From assembly GCF_000482705.1 (NCBI RefSeq), contig NZ_AXWO01000001.1, forward strand, positions 434,001 to 498,000: a stretch of 64,000 nucleotides of DNA, read 5' to 3'. The stretch is from Glycomyces arizonensis DSM 44726. Its GTDB lineage: Bacteria > Actinomycetota > Actinomycetes > Mycobacteriales > Micromonosporaceae. A model generated the notes under the pieces. That model worked only from the letters and a program-made list of their open reading frames with translations. It did no database searches and was not told the origin of the DNA. Every line of letters starts with the position of its first letter. The first letter of the stretch is position 1. The translations under genes and the position numbers were made by a program. Below are positions 56,126 through 64,000 of the stretch, piece after piece.

Positions 56126-57358
56126 CTACGAACTCCGGGCGAGCCGGATCGCGAGTCGGCTGTGCCGCTTGGGAACGACGAAGCGGCCTTCGACGGTGGG
56201 GCCGACGCCGGACCGGTACGCCTCGATCTGGAGGCGGACGTCGCCGCGGCATTCGCGGTTCCAGACGGCCACTTGGGCGGCGACGCGCTCGGCGAGGGCC
56301 TCGCCGCCGGGCCCGTGGCCGCGCACGCCGACCTCGATACCGCTCCCACGAACGTCGTCCGCGTCCCCGTCGCGCCTGCAGGCCACGTACGCGAACGCGC
56401 CGCCGTCGACCACGGCCGGGTTGGCCCAGCGGAGCATGAGGCGGAGCTTCCCGTGGTCGCCGAAGGGCGCGCTCATGCGCCCGCAGCCGCTGAACGCGCA
56501 GGCCAGCCACAGCGACAGCTGGGCGGTGTCCTCGCCTGGGGCGATGCGGACGCCGGTCCAGACGGTGGTGCCGCGCTCGTCGAGCACGCCGCGGGCCCCG
56601 GCGGCCTCGACCTCCTTGTCGGCGTGGAAGGCGATGATGCGTCCCTCGGAGAGCTCCACGGCCTGGCTCTCGTGGGAACCGATGCCGCGCATCGGCATGA
56701 ACCCGCAGGTGATGACGGATCGGCTGCGCAGGACGCCGCCGGTGTAGTCGAAGGCGACGGAGTGCTCGGAGCCGCGGATCTGGAGCGGCGCGACGAGCCT
56801 GCCGCCCTCGGCGAGCTGATCCCACCAGGCGGGCGGGAGGTCCCAGGTGCCGACGGTGACGATGATGCGGTCGTACGGGGCGCCCTCGGCGAAGCCGGCC
56901 TCGCCGTCGGCCTGGACGACGCGGACACGCTCGCACCCGACGGCGTCGAGGGCCTCGCGCGCCCGTTTGACGGTGTCGGCGTCGAGGTCGACGGCGGTCA
57001 CCGAGCCGCGCGGGCCGACCAGGGCGTCCAGGAGCGCGGCGTTGTAGCCGGTCCCCGCGCCGATCTCGAGCACGCGGTGGCCGGGTGCCACGTCGAGCTG
57101 CTCGAGCATCTCGGCCACGATCGCCGGCTGCGAGGCCGAGCTGAGGGCGTCGCCCTCGTTGTTGCGCTTGGTGACGAACACGTCGTCGGCGTAGGCGGCT
57201 CTGAGCGGGGCCTCGGGGACGAAGCGGTGCCTGGGCACGGCCAGCATCGCGTCCCCGACTGCGGCGGACCGTATCGATCCGCGTTCGCGCAGCTTGTCGA
57301 CCAGGCTCGCCCGCCGCCAGCGGGCCTCCTGACAAACGGTATCCGTGCGATCACCCAC
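56126..57358 (-). CDS. protein-L-isoaspartate O-methyltransferase-like protein with C-terminal extension
   Basis: The N-terminal half is a PCMT-type SAM-dependent methyltransferase: MLAVPRHRFVPEAP, ASQPAIVAEMLEQLDV and motif I VLEIGAGTGYNAALL. Classical repair enzymes have about 210 residues; this one has 410, with an extra domain (about 205-410). Extended forms of this kind occur with ribosomally made peptides (FxLD and lanthipeptide-associated methyltransferases), but I see no precursor or cyclase nearby. GTG 57358 is the best start though its ribosome site is weak. Confidence 0.82.
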   Translation of the reverse strand: MGDRTDTVCQEARWRRASLVDKLRERGSIRSAAVGDAMLAVPRHRFVPEAPLRAAYADDVFVTKRNNEGDALSSASQPAIVAEMLEQLDVAPGHRVLEIGAGTGYNAALLDALVGPRGSVTAVDLDADTVKRAREALDAVGCERVRVVQADGEAGFAEGAPYDRIIVTVGTWDLPPAWWDQLAEGGRLVAPLQIRGSEHSVAFDYTGGVLRSRSVITCGFMPMRGIGSHESQAVELSEGRIIAFHADKEVEAAGARGVLDERGTTVWTGVRIAPGEDTAQLSLWLACAFSGCGRMSAPFGDHGKLRLMLRWANPAVVDGGAFAYVACRRDGDADDVRGSGIEVGVRGHGPGGEALAERVAAQVAVWNRECRGDVRLQIEAYRSGVGPTVEGRFVVPKRHSRLAIRLARSS

Positions 57359-57402
57359 GTGCTCAAGCGTACGTCCGCCGACGCGCGGGCGCCTCATGCA
57401 GA

Positions 57403-58257
57403 TCAGTCCCCGGTGTGTCCGCATCGTTCGTCGAGCATGGCGTAGAGGGCCCGGCGGTGCGCCTCGCCGACCGGAATGGGCGCCGCCGCCGGTTCGGCGC
57501 CGTCGACGGCGATCCAGGCGGTGAACGCGAACGGCTGCTTGGCGTCGCCGACGGCGTGGCCTTCGCAGCGGTGGGCGTCGAAGTGGAGCCCGACGGTGCG
57601 GCCGGGCAGCTCGGCGGCGGTGATGTCGAACAGGACCGAGCCGCGCACCTCGGTGACCTCGACCGCGGCGCCGCCGACGGGCCGGGCGATCAGTGTGCCG
57701 TCGAGCGTCCCGTCCTCGGCGGGGGTGAGTTCGCCGAGTTCGACTTCGACGGTGCGGGTGAGGAACTGGGCGGTGCACGCCTCTTTGAGGAGCCGGTCGA
57801 GGGTGCCGTTGGGGTGGGGCAGTTCGGCGGCGACCTCGTGGACGGCGCCGTCGTCGGTCGCGACGTCGAGCACGACCGACGACGGCGCGGCGGTGGAGTC
57901 GACGCCGTGGGGGCATCGGGCCGCACCGTAGTCGGTGAGCAGGTCGCGCGGGTTGGCGCTGGGGGGAACAGTGGCGTCGAACGGCTGGGGGCCGAGCGGC
58001 GCGAAGGAGTCGCTGAGCAGTTCGACGCCGAGGACGCGGACCGGCGCCGGGCCGTGGTTGGTGACGGCGATGGCGACGACGCCGGGTTCGATGAACGAGC
58101 GCCGGATCTCGGCGGTGGCGGTCAGCTCGGGCGGCGGCGACGGCGTCACCTCGTGCGGCGCGGCCTGCTCGCCGCCGCGGGCGAGGCCGCCCGCGAGTCC
58201 GGCGGCCGAGGCGGCCAGGAGGAACACGGCCACGATGCCGACCCGGATCCAGCGCAT
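57403..58257 (-). CDS. secreted or membrane-anchored protein, unknown function
   Basis: This 284-residue protein has a signal-anchor helix (about 5-27, VGIVAVFLLAASAAGLAGGLA) and a beta-rich extracellular part with four cysteines (CPHG, EACTA, RCEGH and ERCGH), which may form disulfides. A segment resembles immunoglobulin-like folds (VVAIAVTNHGPAPVRVLGVEL). It lies 44 bp upstream of the methyltransferase gene on the same strand. No family is recognised. Confidence 0.65.
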   Translation of the reverse strand: MRWIRVGIVAVFLLAASAAGLAGGLARGGEQAAPHEVTPSPPPELTATAEIRRSFIEPGVVAIAVTNHGPAPVRVLGVELLSDSFAPLGPQPFDATVPPSANPRDLLTDYGAARCPHGVDSTAAPSSVVLDVATDDGAVHEVAAELPHPNGTLDRLLKEACTAQFLTRTVEVELGELTPAEDGTLDGTLIARPVGGAAVEVTEVRGSVLFDITAAELPGRTVGLHFDAHRCEGHAVGDAKQPFAFTAWIAVDGAEPAAAPIPVGEAHRRALYAMLDERCGHTGD

Positions 58258-58283
58258 GCCTCAGTGTCGCACCGCGACCGGGA

Positions 58284-59477
58284 TCAGGAAAGCCCCGCGG
58301 GCCTGGTCTCGAGGAGGCCGCGGATGGGCTTCAGGGCCACCGAGAGCGGGATGAAGCGGGTGGCGACGTCGCGCAGGACCGCCCCGGCGCCGCTCTCGTT
58401 GAACAGCAGGGGCGCGAGCTGCCGCGAGTTCTTCTGGGCGGCTTCGACTCTGGGGCGCTGGGTCCGCTCGAAGTCGGCCAGGGCCGCCTCGGCGCCGCCC
58501 GCGTCGGCCTCGGCGAGGCGGTCGGCCAGGACCCAGGCCGACTCCATGGCCATGCCCGCTCCGATCCCGGCGGTGGGCAGGAACCCGGCGGCCGCGTCGC
58601 CGACCAGGCCGATCCTGCCGATCGACCAGGCGTCGCTGCGGCAGTCGGTCAGGGACCAGTAGTAGGAGGGGCGTCCGTCGACGGCCTCGGTGAGGACTCG
58701 GTCGATGCGCTCGCCGGGGTCGCGGATCTCGGTGCGCAGGCGCGCGACGAACGCCTCGAGCCCCGCGGCCCTGGTCTCGCGGGGGCCGCAGACGATGGTG
58801 CCGATCTGGTCCTTGACGGGGTAGGTGCCGACGAAGGAGCCGGTGCCCCAGAGCTCTTCGCCGAGGTCCATGTCGGCGTCGGGGCCGGTCCAGACGACCC
58901 AGCCGCCCCAGTCGGTGTCGTAGGTGCTCACCTGCTCGGAGCGGAGCACGAGCCCGCGGGTGGCGGAGTGGAGGCCGTCGGCGGCGATCACCACGTCGAA
59001 CTCGGCCTCGGTGCCGCCGATGGCGGCGGCCACGACGGGACCGCGCTGCTCGAGGGCGGTGACGGTCGTCTCGTGGCTGACGGCGCCGCCGCGGGCGGCG
59101 AGCACGTCCATGAGCTCGCCGCGGCCGATGCCGCGGTAGTCGCCGTAGGCGTTGAGCAGGCCGCCCATGGAGTACTGGTTGATGAGGGCGCCGTGGCGGC
59201 CGCGGATGCGGTAGCGGTCCATGCCGACGCTGGCGGCGACGTAGTCGTCGACGACGTCGAGGGCCTCCAGCACGGGGTCGACCAGGGGCATGAGGGCGAG
59301 CATGTAGCCGCTGGGGGCGTCGGGGCCGGCCCGTTCGATCAGGACGGGGTTGAGGCCGCGCCGCCGCAGCAGCTGGGCGAGCGTGAGCCCGGCGACGCCC
59401 GCACCGACGACGAGCACGCGGAGCCGGTCGTCGCGGGAGGCGTCGATCTGCGCCCGCACTGGAGTTTCCTGCAGCAT
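58284..59477 (-). CDS. FAD-dependent monooxygenase-type oxidoreductase
   Basis: The 397-residue flavoprotein has the PHBH fold: VLVVGAGVAGLTLAQLLRRRG for FAD, VIAADGLHSATR, and GRIGLVGDAAAGFLPTAGIGAGMAMESA near the C-terminus. It may hydroxylate an aromatic or terpenoid compound; the substrate is unknown. ATG 59477 has GAGGGG 7 nt upstream and is preferred to ATG 59483. It is divergent from a TetR gene, with an operator in its leader, so it is probably induced by a ligand of that repressor. Confidence 0.9.
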   Translation of the reverse strand: MLQETPVRAQIDASRDDRLRVLVVGAGVAGLTLAQLLRRRGLNPVLIERAGPDAPSGYMLALMPLVDPVLEALDVVDDYVAASVGMDRYRIRGRHGALINQYSMGGLLNAYGDYRGIGRGELMDVLAARGGAVSHETTVTALEQRGPVVAAAIGGTEAEFDVVIAADGLHSATRGLVLRSEQVSTYDTDWGGWVVWTGPDADMDLGEELWGTGSFVGTYPVKDQIGTIVCGPRETRAAGLEAFVARLRTEIRDPGERIDRVLTEAVDGRPSYYWSLTDCRSDAWSIGRIGLVGDAAAGFLPTAGIGAGMAMESAWVLADRLAEADAGGAEAALADFERTQRPRVEAAQKNSRQLAPLLFNESGAGAVLRDVATRFIPLSVALKPIRGLLETRPAGLS

Positions 59478-59495
59478 GGTCATTCCCCTCACTTT

Positions 59496-59511
59496 TGGAC
59501 CACCCGGTCCA
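59496..59511. promoter_or_regulatory. TetR operator 1 (monooxygenase side)
   Basis: TGGACCACCCGGTCCA has perfect 6-bp arms around ACCC. It lies 18 bp before the monooxygenase start and is the same motif as operator 2, centre to centre 35 bp apart. Confidence 0.8.
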
Positions 59512-59528
59512 CTCCAAGGTACCACACG

Positions 59529-59548
59529 ATTGGACCACCCGGTCCAAT
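59529..59548. promoter_or_regulatory. TetR operator 2 (repressor side)
   Basis: ATTGGACCACCCGGTCCAAT has perfect 8-bp arms around ACCC. It lies just before the TATGCT -10 box of the TetR gene, in the -35 region, so binding should block transcription of both divergent genes. Confidence 0.85.
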
Positions 59549-59556
59549 CCGTTGGG

Positions 59557-59569
59557 TATGCTGGCGGCC
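59557..59569 (+). promoter_or_regulatory. leaderless -10 element of the TetR gene
   Basis: TATGCT (59557-59562) stands 7 nt before ATG 59570. This supports that ATG as the start and a leaderless transcript. Confidence 0.55.
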
Positions 59570-60196
59570 ATGACCAGACGCGAGACGGGGGTGCTGCCGC
59601 CGGAGCGGCGGCGCGCGCTGCTGGAGGCGGCGGCGGTGGAGTTCGCCGAGGCGGGCTACGAGCGCGCCTCCCTCAACCGCATCATCCGCGGCCAGGGCAT
59701 GAGCAAGAGCTCGTTCTACCACTACTTCGGCTCGAAGGAGGCCCTGTTCGGCGCGGTGGTGGCCGACATCGGGGGCGACCTGGCCGCGGCCCTGGGCCTG
59801 CCCGACCCGGCCGAGCTCGCCGAAGGCGACTTCTGGGGCCGCGTCAGGGCGCTGACCGACCGCCTGGCGCAGGCCTCCCAGGAGCGCCCGGGCTTCACGG
59901 CGCTGGCGAGGCTGTTCTATCTCCCCGACGCCCCGGCCTCGCTCGACGCGAGCAGAAGTCGCATCGACGCCTGGATCGACCGGGCACTGGAGGCGGGCCG
60001 CTCGGTGGGCGCGGTGGGTGAGGAGCTGCCGGTCTCACTGCAACGGCAGCTGGTCAGGGCGGTGCTGTGGGCGATGGACGAATGGTCGGTGACCAATATG
60101 GACCACCTCACCGAGGACGAGCTGATCCTCCTGGCGGACGCCCAGTTGGAGGCGATGCGGCGGCTTCTGGCACCTGAGGGTTCTTCAAGTCCCTGA
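59570..60196 (+). CDS. TetR family transcriptional repressor
   Basis: The 208-residue protein has the N-terminal TetR helix-turn-helix (AAAVEFAEAGYERASLNRIIRGQGMSKSSFYHYFGSKEALF) and a helical ligand domain. It is divergent from the FAD monooxygenase gene, and two copies of a GGACC-N4-GGTCC palindrome lie between them, so it very probably represses that gene and itself. ATG 59570 is chosen from the -10 position; longer in-frame starts at 59558 or 59495 would place the operator inside the gene. Confidence 0.92.
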   Translation: MTRRETGVLPPERRRALLEAAAVEFAEAGYERASLNRIIRGQGMSKSSFYHYFGSKEALFGAVVADIGGDLAAALGLPDPAELAEGDFWGRVRALTDRLAQASQERPGFTALARLFYLPDAPASLDASRSRIDAWIDRALEAGRSVGAVGEELPVSLQRQLVRAVLWAMDEWSVTNMDHLTEDELILLADAQLEAMRRLLAPEGSSSP

Positions 60197-60228
60197 ACGA
60201 GCCGCACCGCGCCCTTAGACTCCGGGGT

Positions 60229-60975
60229 ATGGCGATTCGATGGATGAGCGCGTTCTGGGACTTCCCGGCCGATGCCTTCGAGGCCGGCACCACGTTCTGG
60301 CTGGAGGTGACCGACGCGAACCTGTCGGAGCCGCGCGGCGTGAACAACGAGTTCGCGGCCCTGACCCCCCGGGAGGGCCACTCGTGCCTGTGGGTGCAGC
60401 GCCTCCAGTCGGGCGAGGGCGGCAACCACCTCGACCTGCACGCCGACGACGTTGCGGCCGAGGCCGCGCGGGCCGAGTCCCTCGGAGCCGGCGTCGTGCG
60501 CAAGGGAGAGGGACTCATAGCCCTCCGCTCCCCCGGCGGGTTCCCCTTCTGCATCGTGGCCTACGACGGAGAGACGGCGATACCCGCGCCGGTCACATGG
60601 CCGGGCGGGCAGCGGAGCATCGCCGACCAGATCTGCATCGACATCCCGGCCCAGGTCTACGGGAGCGAACGGGACTTCTGGGTGGCGTTCAGCGGGCGCC
60701 GCCCCCGGCCGAGCGATTCCCCCGAGTTCGAGCGGCTCGAACGGCCGCCGGGCATGCCGCTGGAGATCCTGCTCCAGCGCCGCGACGAGGCCGAGTTCGA
60801 CGATCCGGTCAGCGCCCACATCGACCTGGCCACCTCGGACCTCGAAGCCGAGACCCTGCGCCACAGCGAACTCGGCGCCGTGCCGATCGAGCGGTTCGAG
60901 CACTGGCAGGTGCTCCACGACCCGACCGGCCTCGAATACTGCATCACCGACCGCGCCCCGCGGCCGGTCGCCTGA
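60229..60975 (+). CDS. two-domain VOC (glyoxalase-like) protein
   Basis: The 248-residue protein has two VOC-like halves, the first up to about residue 110 (FWLEVTDANLSEPRGVNNEFAAL, NHLDLHADDVAAEAARAESLGA) and the second from about 125 (QICIDIPAQVYGSERDFWVAF, AHIDLATSDLEAETLRHSELGA). It follows the TetR gene by 32 bp but lies on the other side from the monooxygenase. It is not close in sequence to the duplicated VOC pair near 48 kb. Confidence 0.82.
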   Translation: MAIRWMSAFWDFPADAFEAGTTFWLEVTDANLSEPRGVNNEFAALTPREGHSCLWVQRLQSGEGGNHLDLHADDVAAEAARAESLGAGVVRKGEGLIALRSPGGFPFCIVAYDGETAIPAPVTWPGGQRSIADQICIDIPAQVYGSERDFWVAFSGRRPRPSDSPEFERLERPPGMPLEILLQRRDEAEFDDPVSAHIDLATSDLEAETLRHSELGAVPIERFEHWQVLHDPTGLEYCITDRAPRPVA

Positions 60976-60991
60976 CTTCGGCGAAGGCCGT

Positions 60992-61807
60992 TCAGCCGGG
61001 GAGGGTTGCGACCGTCAGCAGGTGGTTGCTCGCGCCCAGGAGGGACGGTTCGGTCTCGATCACGCGCAGGCCTTCGAGGAGGTGCTCGCGCACCTCGTCG
61101 TTGTCGATGATCGCCTCCAGCTGCGGGATGTAGCCGGGGAAGCCCTGCACCGCGTACTGGGCGGGCGCCGCCATGGCCGCGTCGGCGAACTCGCTCGCGA
61201 TCTCGCCGGGGTGGTGGAGGTAGGCCGTGGTGAAGATGTCCCGGTCGAAGTAGCGCAGGTGGCCTTCCTTGAGGGCGCGGAGGCTCTCGTCCGATGAGAG
61301 CGATTGGATCGTGTAGTCGGCGGAGTTCCACAGGAGCCAGTCGTTCCAGCCCGCCGTGCGGTTGATCGTCACGGCGGCGACCACGCCGCCGGGGCGGGCG
61401 ACGCGGCGCGCCTCGCGCAGCGCCCGGACGCGCTGCTCGCGGTCGGTCAGGTGGTACAGCGGGCCCATGAGCAGGACCGCGTCGCGGGATTCGTCCTCGC
61501 ACGGCAGGTCGCGGGCGTCGCCCACGACCGCTTCGACGCCGGGCAGTTCGGCGGCCACGGCCACCTGGCTCGCCACGGGGTCGACGAGGGTCACCTTGTG
61601 GCCGTCGGCGGCCAGCCAGGCGGAGTGGACGCCGGTGGCGCCCCCGACGTCGAGCACGTCGAGCCCCGGGCCGGGCAGGACGCGGCGCAGCAGGTCCTGC
61701 ATCCGCGTGAACTCCAGGCGGCCGCGCGCCTTCCTCGTCAGGCGGTCGCGCTCGCCGCCGCGCTCGTAGTACGCCTCGATCTCGGGTTCGAGTTCCCACT
61801 GACTCAT
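60992..61807 (-). CDS. class I SAM-dependent methyltransferase
   Basis: The 271-residue protein has the SAM-binding motif I VLDVGGATGVHSAWLA, acidic motif VTLVDPV, DARDLP and VLLMGPLYHLTDREQRVRALREARRVARPGG, typical of small-molecule methyltransferases. The substrate is unknown. It is convergent with the VOC gene (16 bp between stops) and divergent from the NDH-2-like gene across 232 bp. Confidence 0.88.
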   Translation of the reverse strand: MSQWELEPEIEAYYERGGERDRLTRKARGRLEFTRMQDLLRRVLPGPGLDVLDVGGATGVHSAWLAADGHKVTLVDPVASQVAVAAELPGVEAVVGDARDLPCEDESRDAVLLMGPLYHLTDREQRVRALREARRVARPGGVVAAVTINRTAGWNDWLLWNSADYTIQSLSSDESLRALKEGHLRYFDRDIFTTAYLHHPGEIASEFADAAMAAPAQYAVQGFPGYIPQLEAIIDNDEVREHLLEGLRVIETEPSLLGASNHLLTVATLPG

Positions 61808-62039
61808 GGCGCCGATCGTCGCCCATGGACGGGCGCGGCCGCCAGCGGTTTTCCCGGCGGCGGTCGATCCCTGTCGGCGTGCTCCCGCAAGCGCGCCGGA
61901 CCGACCGCCGCCGCGAACATCTCACCGCATGCCCCGCGACACCCGCCGCGCGGTTCACGTGATGCACGGCATAGCCGAAGCTGTCATGAATCCGGGCGCC
62001 GTCTCGTTCAGAGTGCAAGCGAACAGACAGGAGAGGGAC

Positions 62040-63233
62040 ATGCAGCACCGCATCATCGTCCTCGGGGCCGGATACGGCGGGACCTATGTCGCCGGATGCC
62101 TCGCCCGCCGACTCCACCCGGCCGACTTCGAGATCACCGTCGTCAACGCCGAGCCCGACTTCGTCGAACGGCTCCGACTGCACCAGCTCGCCGCCGGGCA
62201 GGACCTGCCCCGCCGCGACCTGGCGGCGATCTTCGCCGGCACCGGCGTCCGGCTGCGGCTGGCGCGCGTCACCGCCGTCGACGCCGACCGCCGGACCGTC
62301 ACCGTCGACGACGGCAGCGGCGCCGACCGGCTCGAATACGACACCCTCGTCTACACGCTCGGCAGCACCATCGCCGAGCACGGCGTCCCGGGCGTGGCCG
62401 AGCACGCCTTCCACATCGCCGGGCGCCCGGCGGCGCTGCGTCTGCGCGCCCGCCTGGACGAGCTGGACGGCGCGGGGTCGGTGCTGGTCGTCGGCGGCAA
62501 CCTGACCGCGATCGAGGGCGCCACCGAACTCGCCGAGTCCCGGCCCGGGCTCCGGATCGCCCTCGCCACCGAAGGCGAGCTGGGCGGCTGGCTGGCCCCC
62601 AAGGCCCGCCGCCACCTGCTGGGGGCCTTCGACCGGCTCGGCATCGCGGTCCACGAGCACACGCCCATCGCTCAGGTCACCGCGGCGGGCGCCGTCGCCG
62701 CCGACGGCACCGCCTTCGACGCCGACGCGACCGTGTGGGCGGCGGGCTTCGCCGCCCATCCCATCGCCGCCGCCAGCGGCCTCGCCGTCGGCGGCGACGG
62801 CCGGATCACGGTCGACAAGTCGATGCGGTCGGTCTCCCATCCGGAGGTCTACGCCGCCGGGGACAGCGTCCACGCCGTCGCCGAGAACGGTCTGCCGCTG
62901 CCGATGAGCTGCGCTTCGGCGGGGTTCACCGGCAAGCAGGCGATGGCCGCGATCATCAGGGAGCTGACCGGCCGCAACGCCGCGGGTTCGCCGATGGTGT
63001 ACTACGGCAACCACATCAGCCTCGGACGCAAGGACGCGATCCTCCAAGTGGTCGACGGTGACGCGCGGTCGAAGTCCTGGGCCGTCGTGGGCGGCCGGAC
63101 GGCCGCGCGCGTCAAGAACGGGATCCTCAAGGGCGCCGCGTGGAGCGTCGCCCACCCGACCTTCGGCATGCCGGCCCGCAGGCACCGCCGGTCGGCCGCG
63201 GCCGACCGCTCCGCCGAGGCCGCCACCGCCTAG
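62040..63233 (+). CDS. NDH-2-like FAD/NAD(P)H oxidoreductase
   Basis: The 397-residue flavoprotein has two Rossmann dinucleotide sites: FAD at the N-terminus (IIVLGAGYGGTYVAGCLARR) and NAD(P)H at about 150-180 (SVLVVGGNLTAIEGATEL), and the second FAD motif VYAAGDSV. It resembles type II NADH dehydrogenases and related oxidoreductases. ATG 62040 has GGAGAGG 4 nt upstream. The ECF sigma factor gene starts 10 bp after its stop, and ECF41-like factors are usually paired with an oxidoreductase of this sort. Confidence 0.9.
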   Translation: MQHRIIVLGAGYGGTYVAGCLARRLHPADFEITVVNAEPDFVERLRLHQLAAGQDLPRRDLAAIFAGTGVRLRLARVTAVDADRRTVTVDDGSGADRLEYDTLVYTLGSTIAEHGVPGVAEHAFHIAGRPAALRLRARLDELDGAGSVLVVGGNLTAIEGATELAESRPGLRIALATEGELGGWLAPKARRHLLGAFDRLGIAVHEHTPIAQVTAAGAVAADGTAFDADATVWAAGFAAHPIAAASGLAVGGDGRITVDKSMRSVSHPEVYAAGDSVHAVAENGLPLPMSCASAGFTGKQAMAAIIRELTGRNAAGSPMVYYGNHISLGRKDAILQVVDGDARSKSWAVVGGRTAARVKNGILKGAAWSVAHPTFGMPARRHRRSAAADRSAEAATA

Positions 63234-63243
63234 CATCGCCCGC

Positions 63244-64000
63244 ATGGACACGGCCACCGTCGAGCGTTTCGAGGCCAACCGGGACCGGTTGGCCTCGCTG
63301 GCGTACCGCCTGCTCGGCTCGGCCGCCGACGCCGAGGACGTCGTGCAGGACGCGTTCCTGCGCTGGCAGGCGGCCGAGGTCGGGCGCATCGAGGTGCCCG
63401 AGGCGTGGCTGACCAAGGTCGTCGCCAACCTCTCGCTCGACCGGCTCCGCTCGGCGCAGGCTCGGCGCGAGCGCGCGGTCGGCGACTGGCTGCCCGAGCC
63501 GCTGCTGGAGGGCGACCCGATGCTCGGTCCGGCCGACACCGCCGAGCAGCGTGAGTCGGTGACGCTGGCGGTGCTGACGCTCATGGAGCGCCTCTCGCCG
63601 GTGGAGCGGGCCGTCTACGTCCTTCGCGAGGCGTTCTCGCACTCGCACGCCGAGATCGCCGAGATCCTCGACATCACCGAGTCGGCGAGCCAGCAGCACG
63701 CCCACCGGGCCCGGCGCCGCATCACTTATGAGCACCGTTCTTATGGGCACCGTGCCGCCGGGCGCGGCGCCGGCGCGACCGACCGCGCCTCGGCGCGCCG
63801 CATCGTCGAGGCGTTCGTCGACGCCGCCGCCTCGGGCCGCACCGAGCGGCTGGTGGCGCTGCTGACCGACGACGCGACCGCGATCACCGACGGCGCCGGG
63901 CTGTCGGAGAAGCTGGTGCGGCTCGCCGCCCCCGAGCGGATCGCCGCCGCGCTGCGCGGCGCCTTCAAGCCGACTCCGGCGAAGCTGCGGCTGGTCGGCG
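63244..64000 (+). CDS. ECF41/SigJ-like sigma factor with SnoaL-like C-terminal domain (cut by window end)
   Basis: At least 252 residues are seen before the window ends. Sigma region 2 spans about 15-80 (YRLLGSAADAEDVVQDAFLRW) and region 4 about 108-160 (LSPVERAVYVLREAFSHSHAEIAEIL). The linker contains WLPEPL (82-87), a mark of ECF41-type factors. A SnoaL-like extension begins near 185 (RIVEAFVDAAASGRTERLVALLTDDATAITDGAG). In this group the extension tunes activity and no anti-sigma factor is needed. It is paired with the oxidoreductase gene 10 bp upstream. The 3' end lies outside the window. Confidence 0.9.
   Translation, partial: MDTATVERFEANRDRLASLAYRLLGSAADAEDVVQDAFLRWQAAEVGRIEVPEAWLTKVVANLSLDRLRSAQARRERAVGDWLPEPLLEGDPMLGPADTAEQRESVTLAVLTLMERLSPVERAVYVLREAFSHSHAEIAEILDITESASQQHAHRARRRITYEHRSYGHRAAGRGAGATDRASARRIVEAFVDAAASGRTERLVALLTDDATAITDGAGLSEKLVRLAAPERIAAALRGAFKPTPAKLRLVG

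Overview
This window is very GC-rich, densely coded chromosomal DNA from an actinomycete. The signs are Actinomycetota-type genes (mycobacterial-type dapD, a folP2-type gene, DUF3117, SigE-family sigma factors), frequent GTG/TTG starts and several apparently leaderless promoters. The gene set (ectoine and hydroxyectoine, Uma2 nuclease, SigE-family sigma factors with large membrane partners) would suit a Glycomyces/Stackebrandtia-like organism, but that placement is a guess. There are no rRNA or tRNA genes, CRISPR arrays, insertion sequences or prophage genes that I can see.

Layout. 1-5.7 kb: two envelope proteins, then a duplicated cassette (SigE-family sigma factor, large membrane-anchored partner, hairpin terminator). 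5.7-9.1 kb (minus): the complete ectABCD osmolyte pathway, with a 187-bp structured gap between ectA and ectB. 9.1-14.8 kb (minus): mazG, a SurA-type lipoprotein, a membrane protein and mfd. 14.9-19.5 kb: a YdjM-like hydrolase, arylamine N-acetyltransferase and PEP carboxylase. 19.9-23.1 kb: an APS kinase fused to a degenerate ATP-sulfurylase domain, followed by an asparagine-synthetase-like gene. 23-26 kb: VKOR, an SDR, AMMECR1 and PhzF family genes.

26.3-40 kb resembles the Mycobacterium tuberculosis Rv1201c-Rv1229c neighbourhood: mrp, dapD, dapE, a LOG protein, folP2, DUF3117, htrA and tatB. Inserted in it are a lower-GC Uma2 gene, an M18 aminopeptidase and an operon of an FtsK-like ATPase with two membrane proteins, one of which has a DivIVA-like motif. 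40-45 kb: a VOC protein, a DUF4190 protein, an amidohydrolase, ffh and amt, the last without the expected PII and glnD genes. 45.8-51.5 kb: a LacI regulator, mscL with tandem repeats at its 3' end, two duplicated two-domain VOC proteins, another VOC protein, an AT-rich palindromic island and an orphan sugar-binding lipoprotein. 52-58 kb (minus): an ABC exporter, a CASTOR/POLLUX-like ion-channel protein, an extended isoaspartyl-methyltransferase-like protein and a secreted protein. 58-64 kb: an FAD monooxygenase divergent from its likely TetR repressor with two clear operators, a VOC protein, a methyltransferase, and an NDH-2-like flavoprotein paired with an ECF41-like sigma factor cut by the window edge.

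Functionally, osmotic and envelope stress recur: ectoine and hydroxyectoine synthesis, MscL, a CASTOR-like channel, HtrA, TatB and sigma factors with membrane partners. The least explained loci are the duplicated sigma cassette, the pseudo-sulfurylase/APS kinase plus asparagine-synthetase-like pair, and the FtsK-like/DivIVA-like operon.
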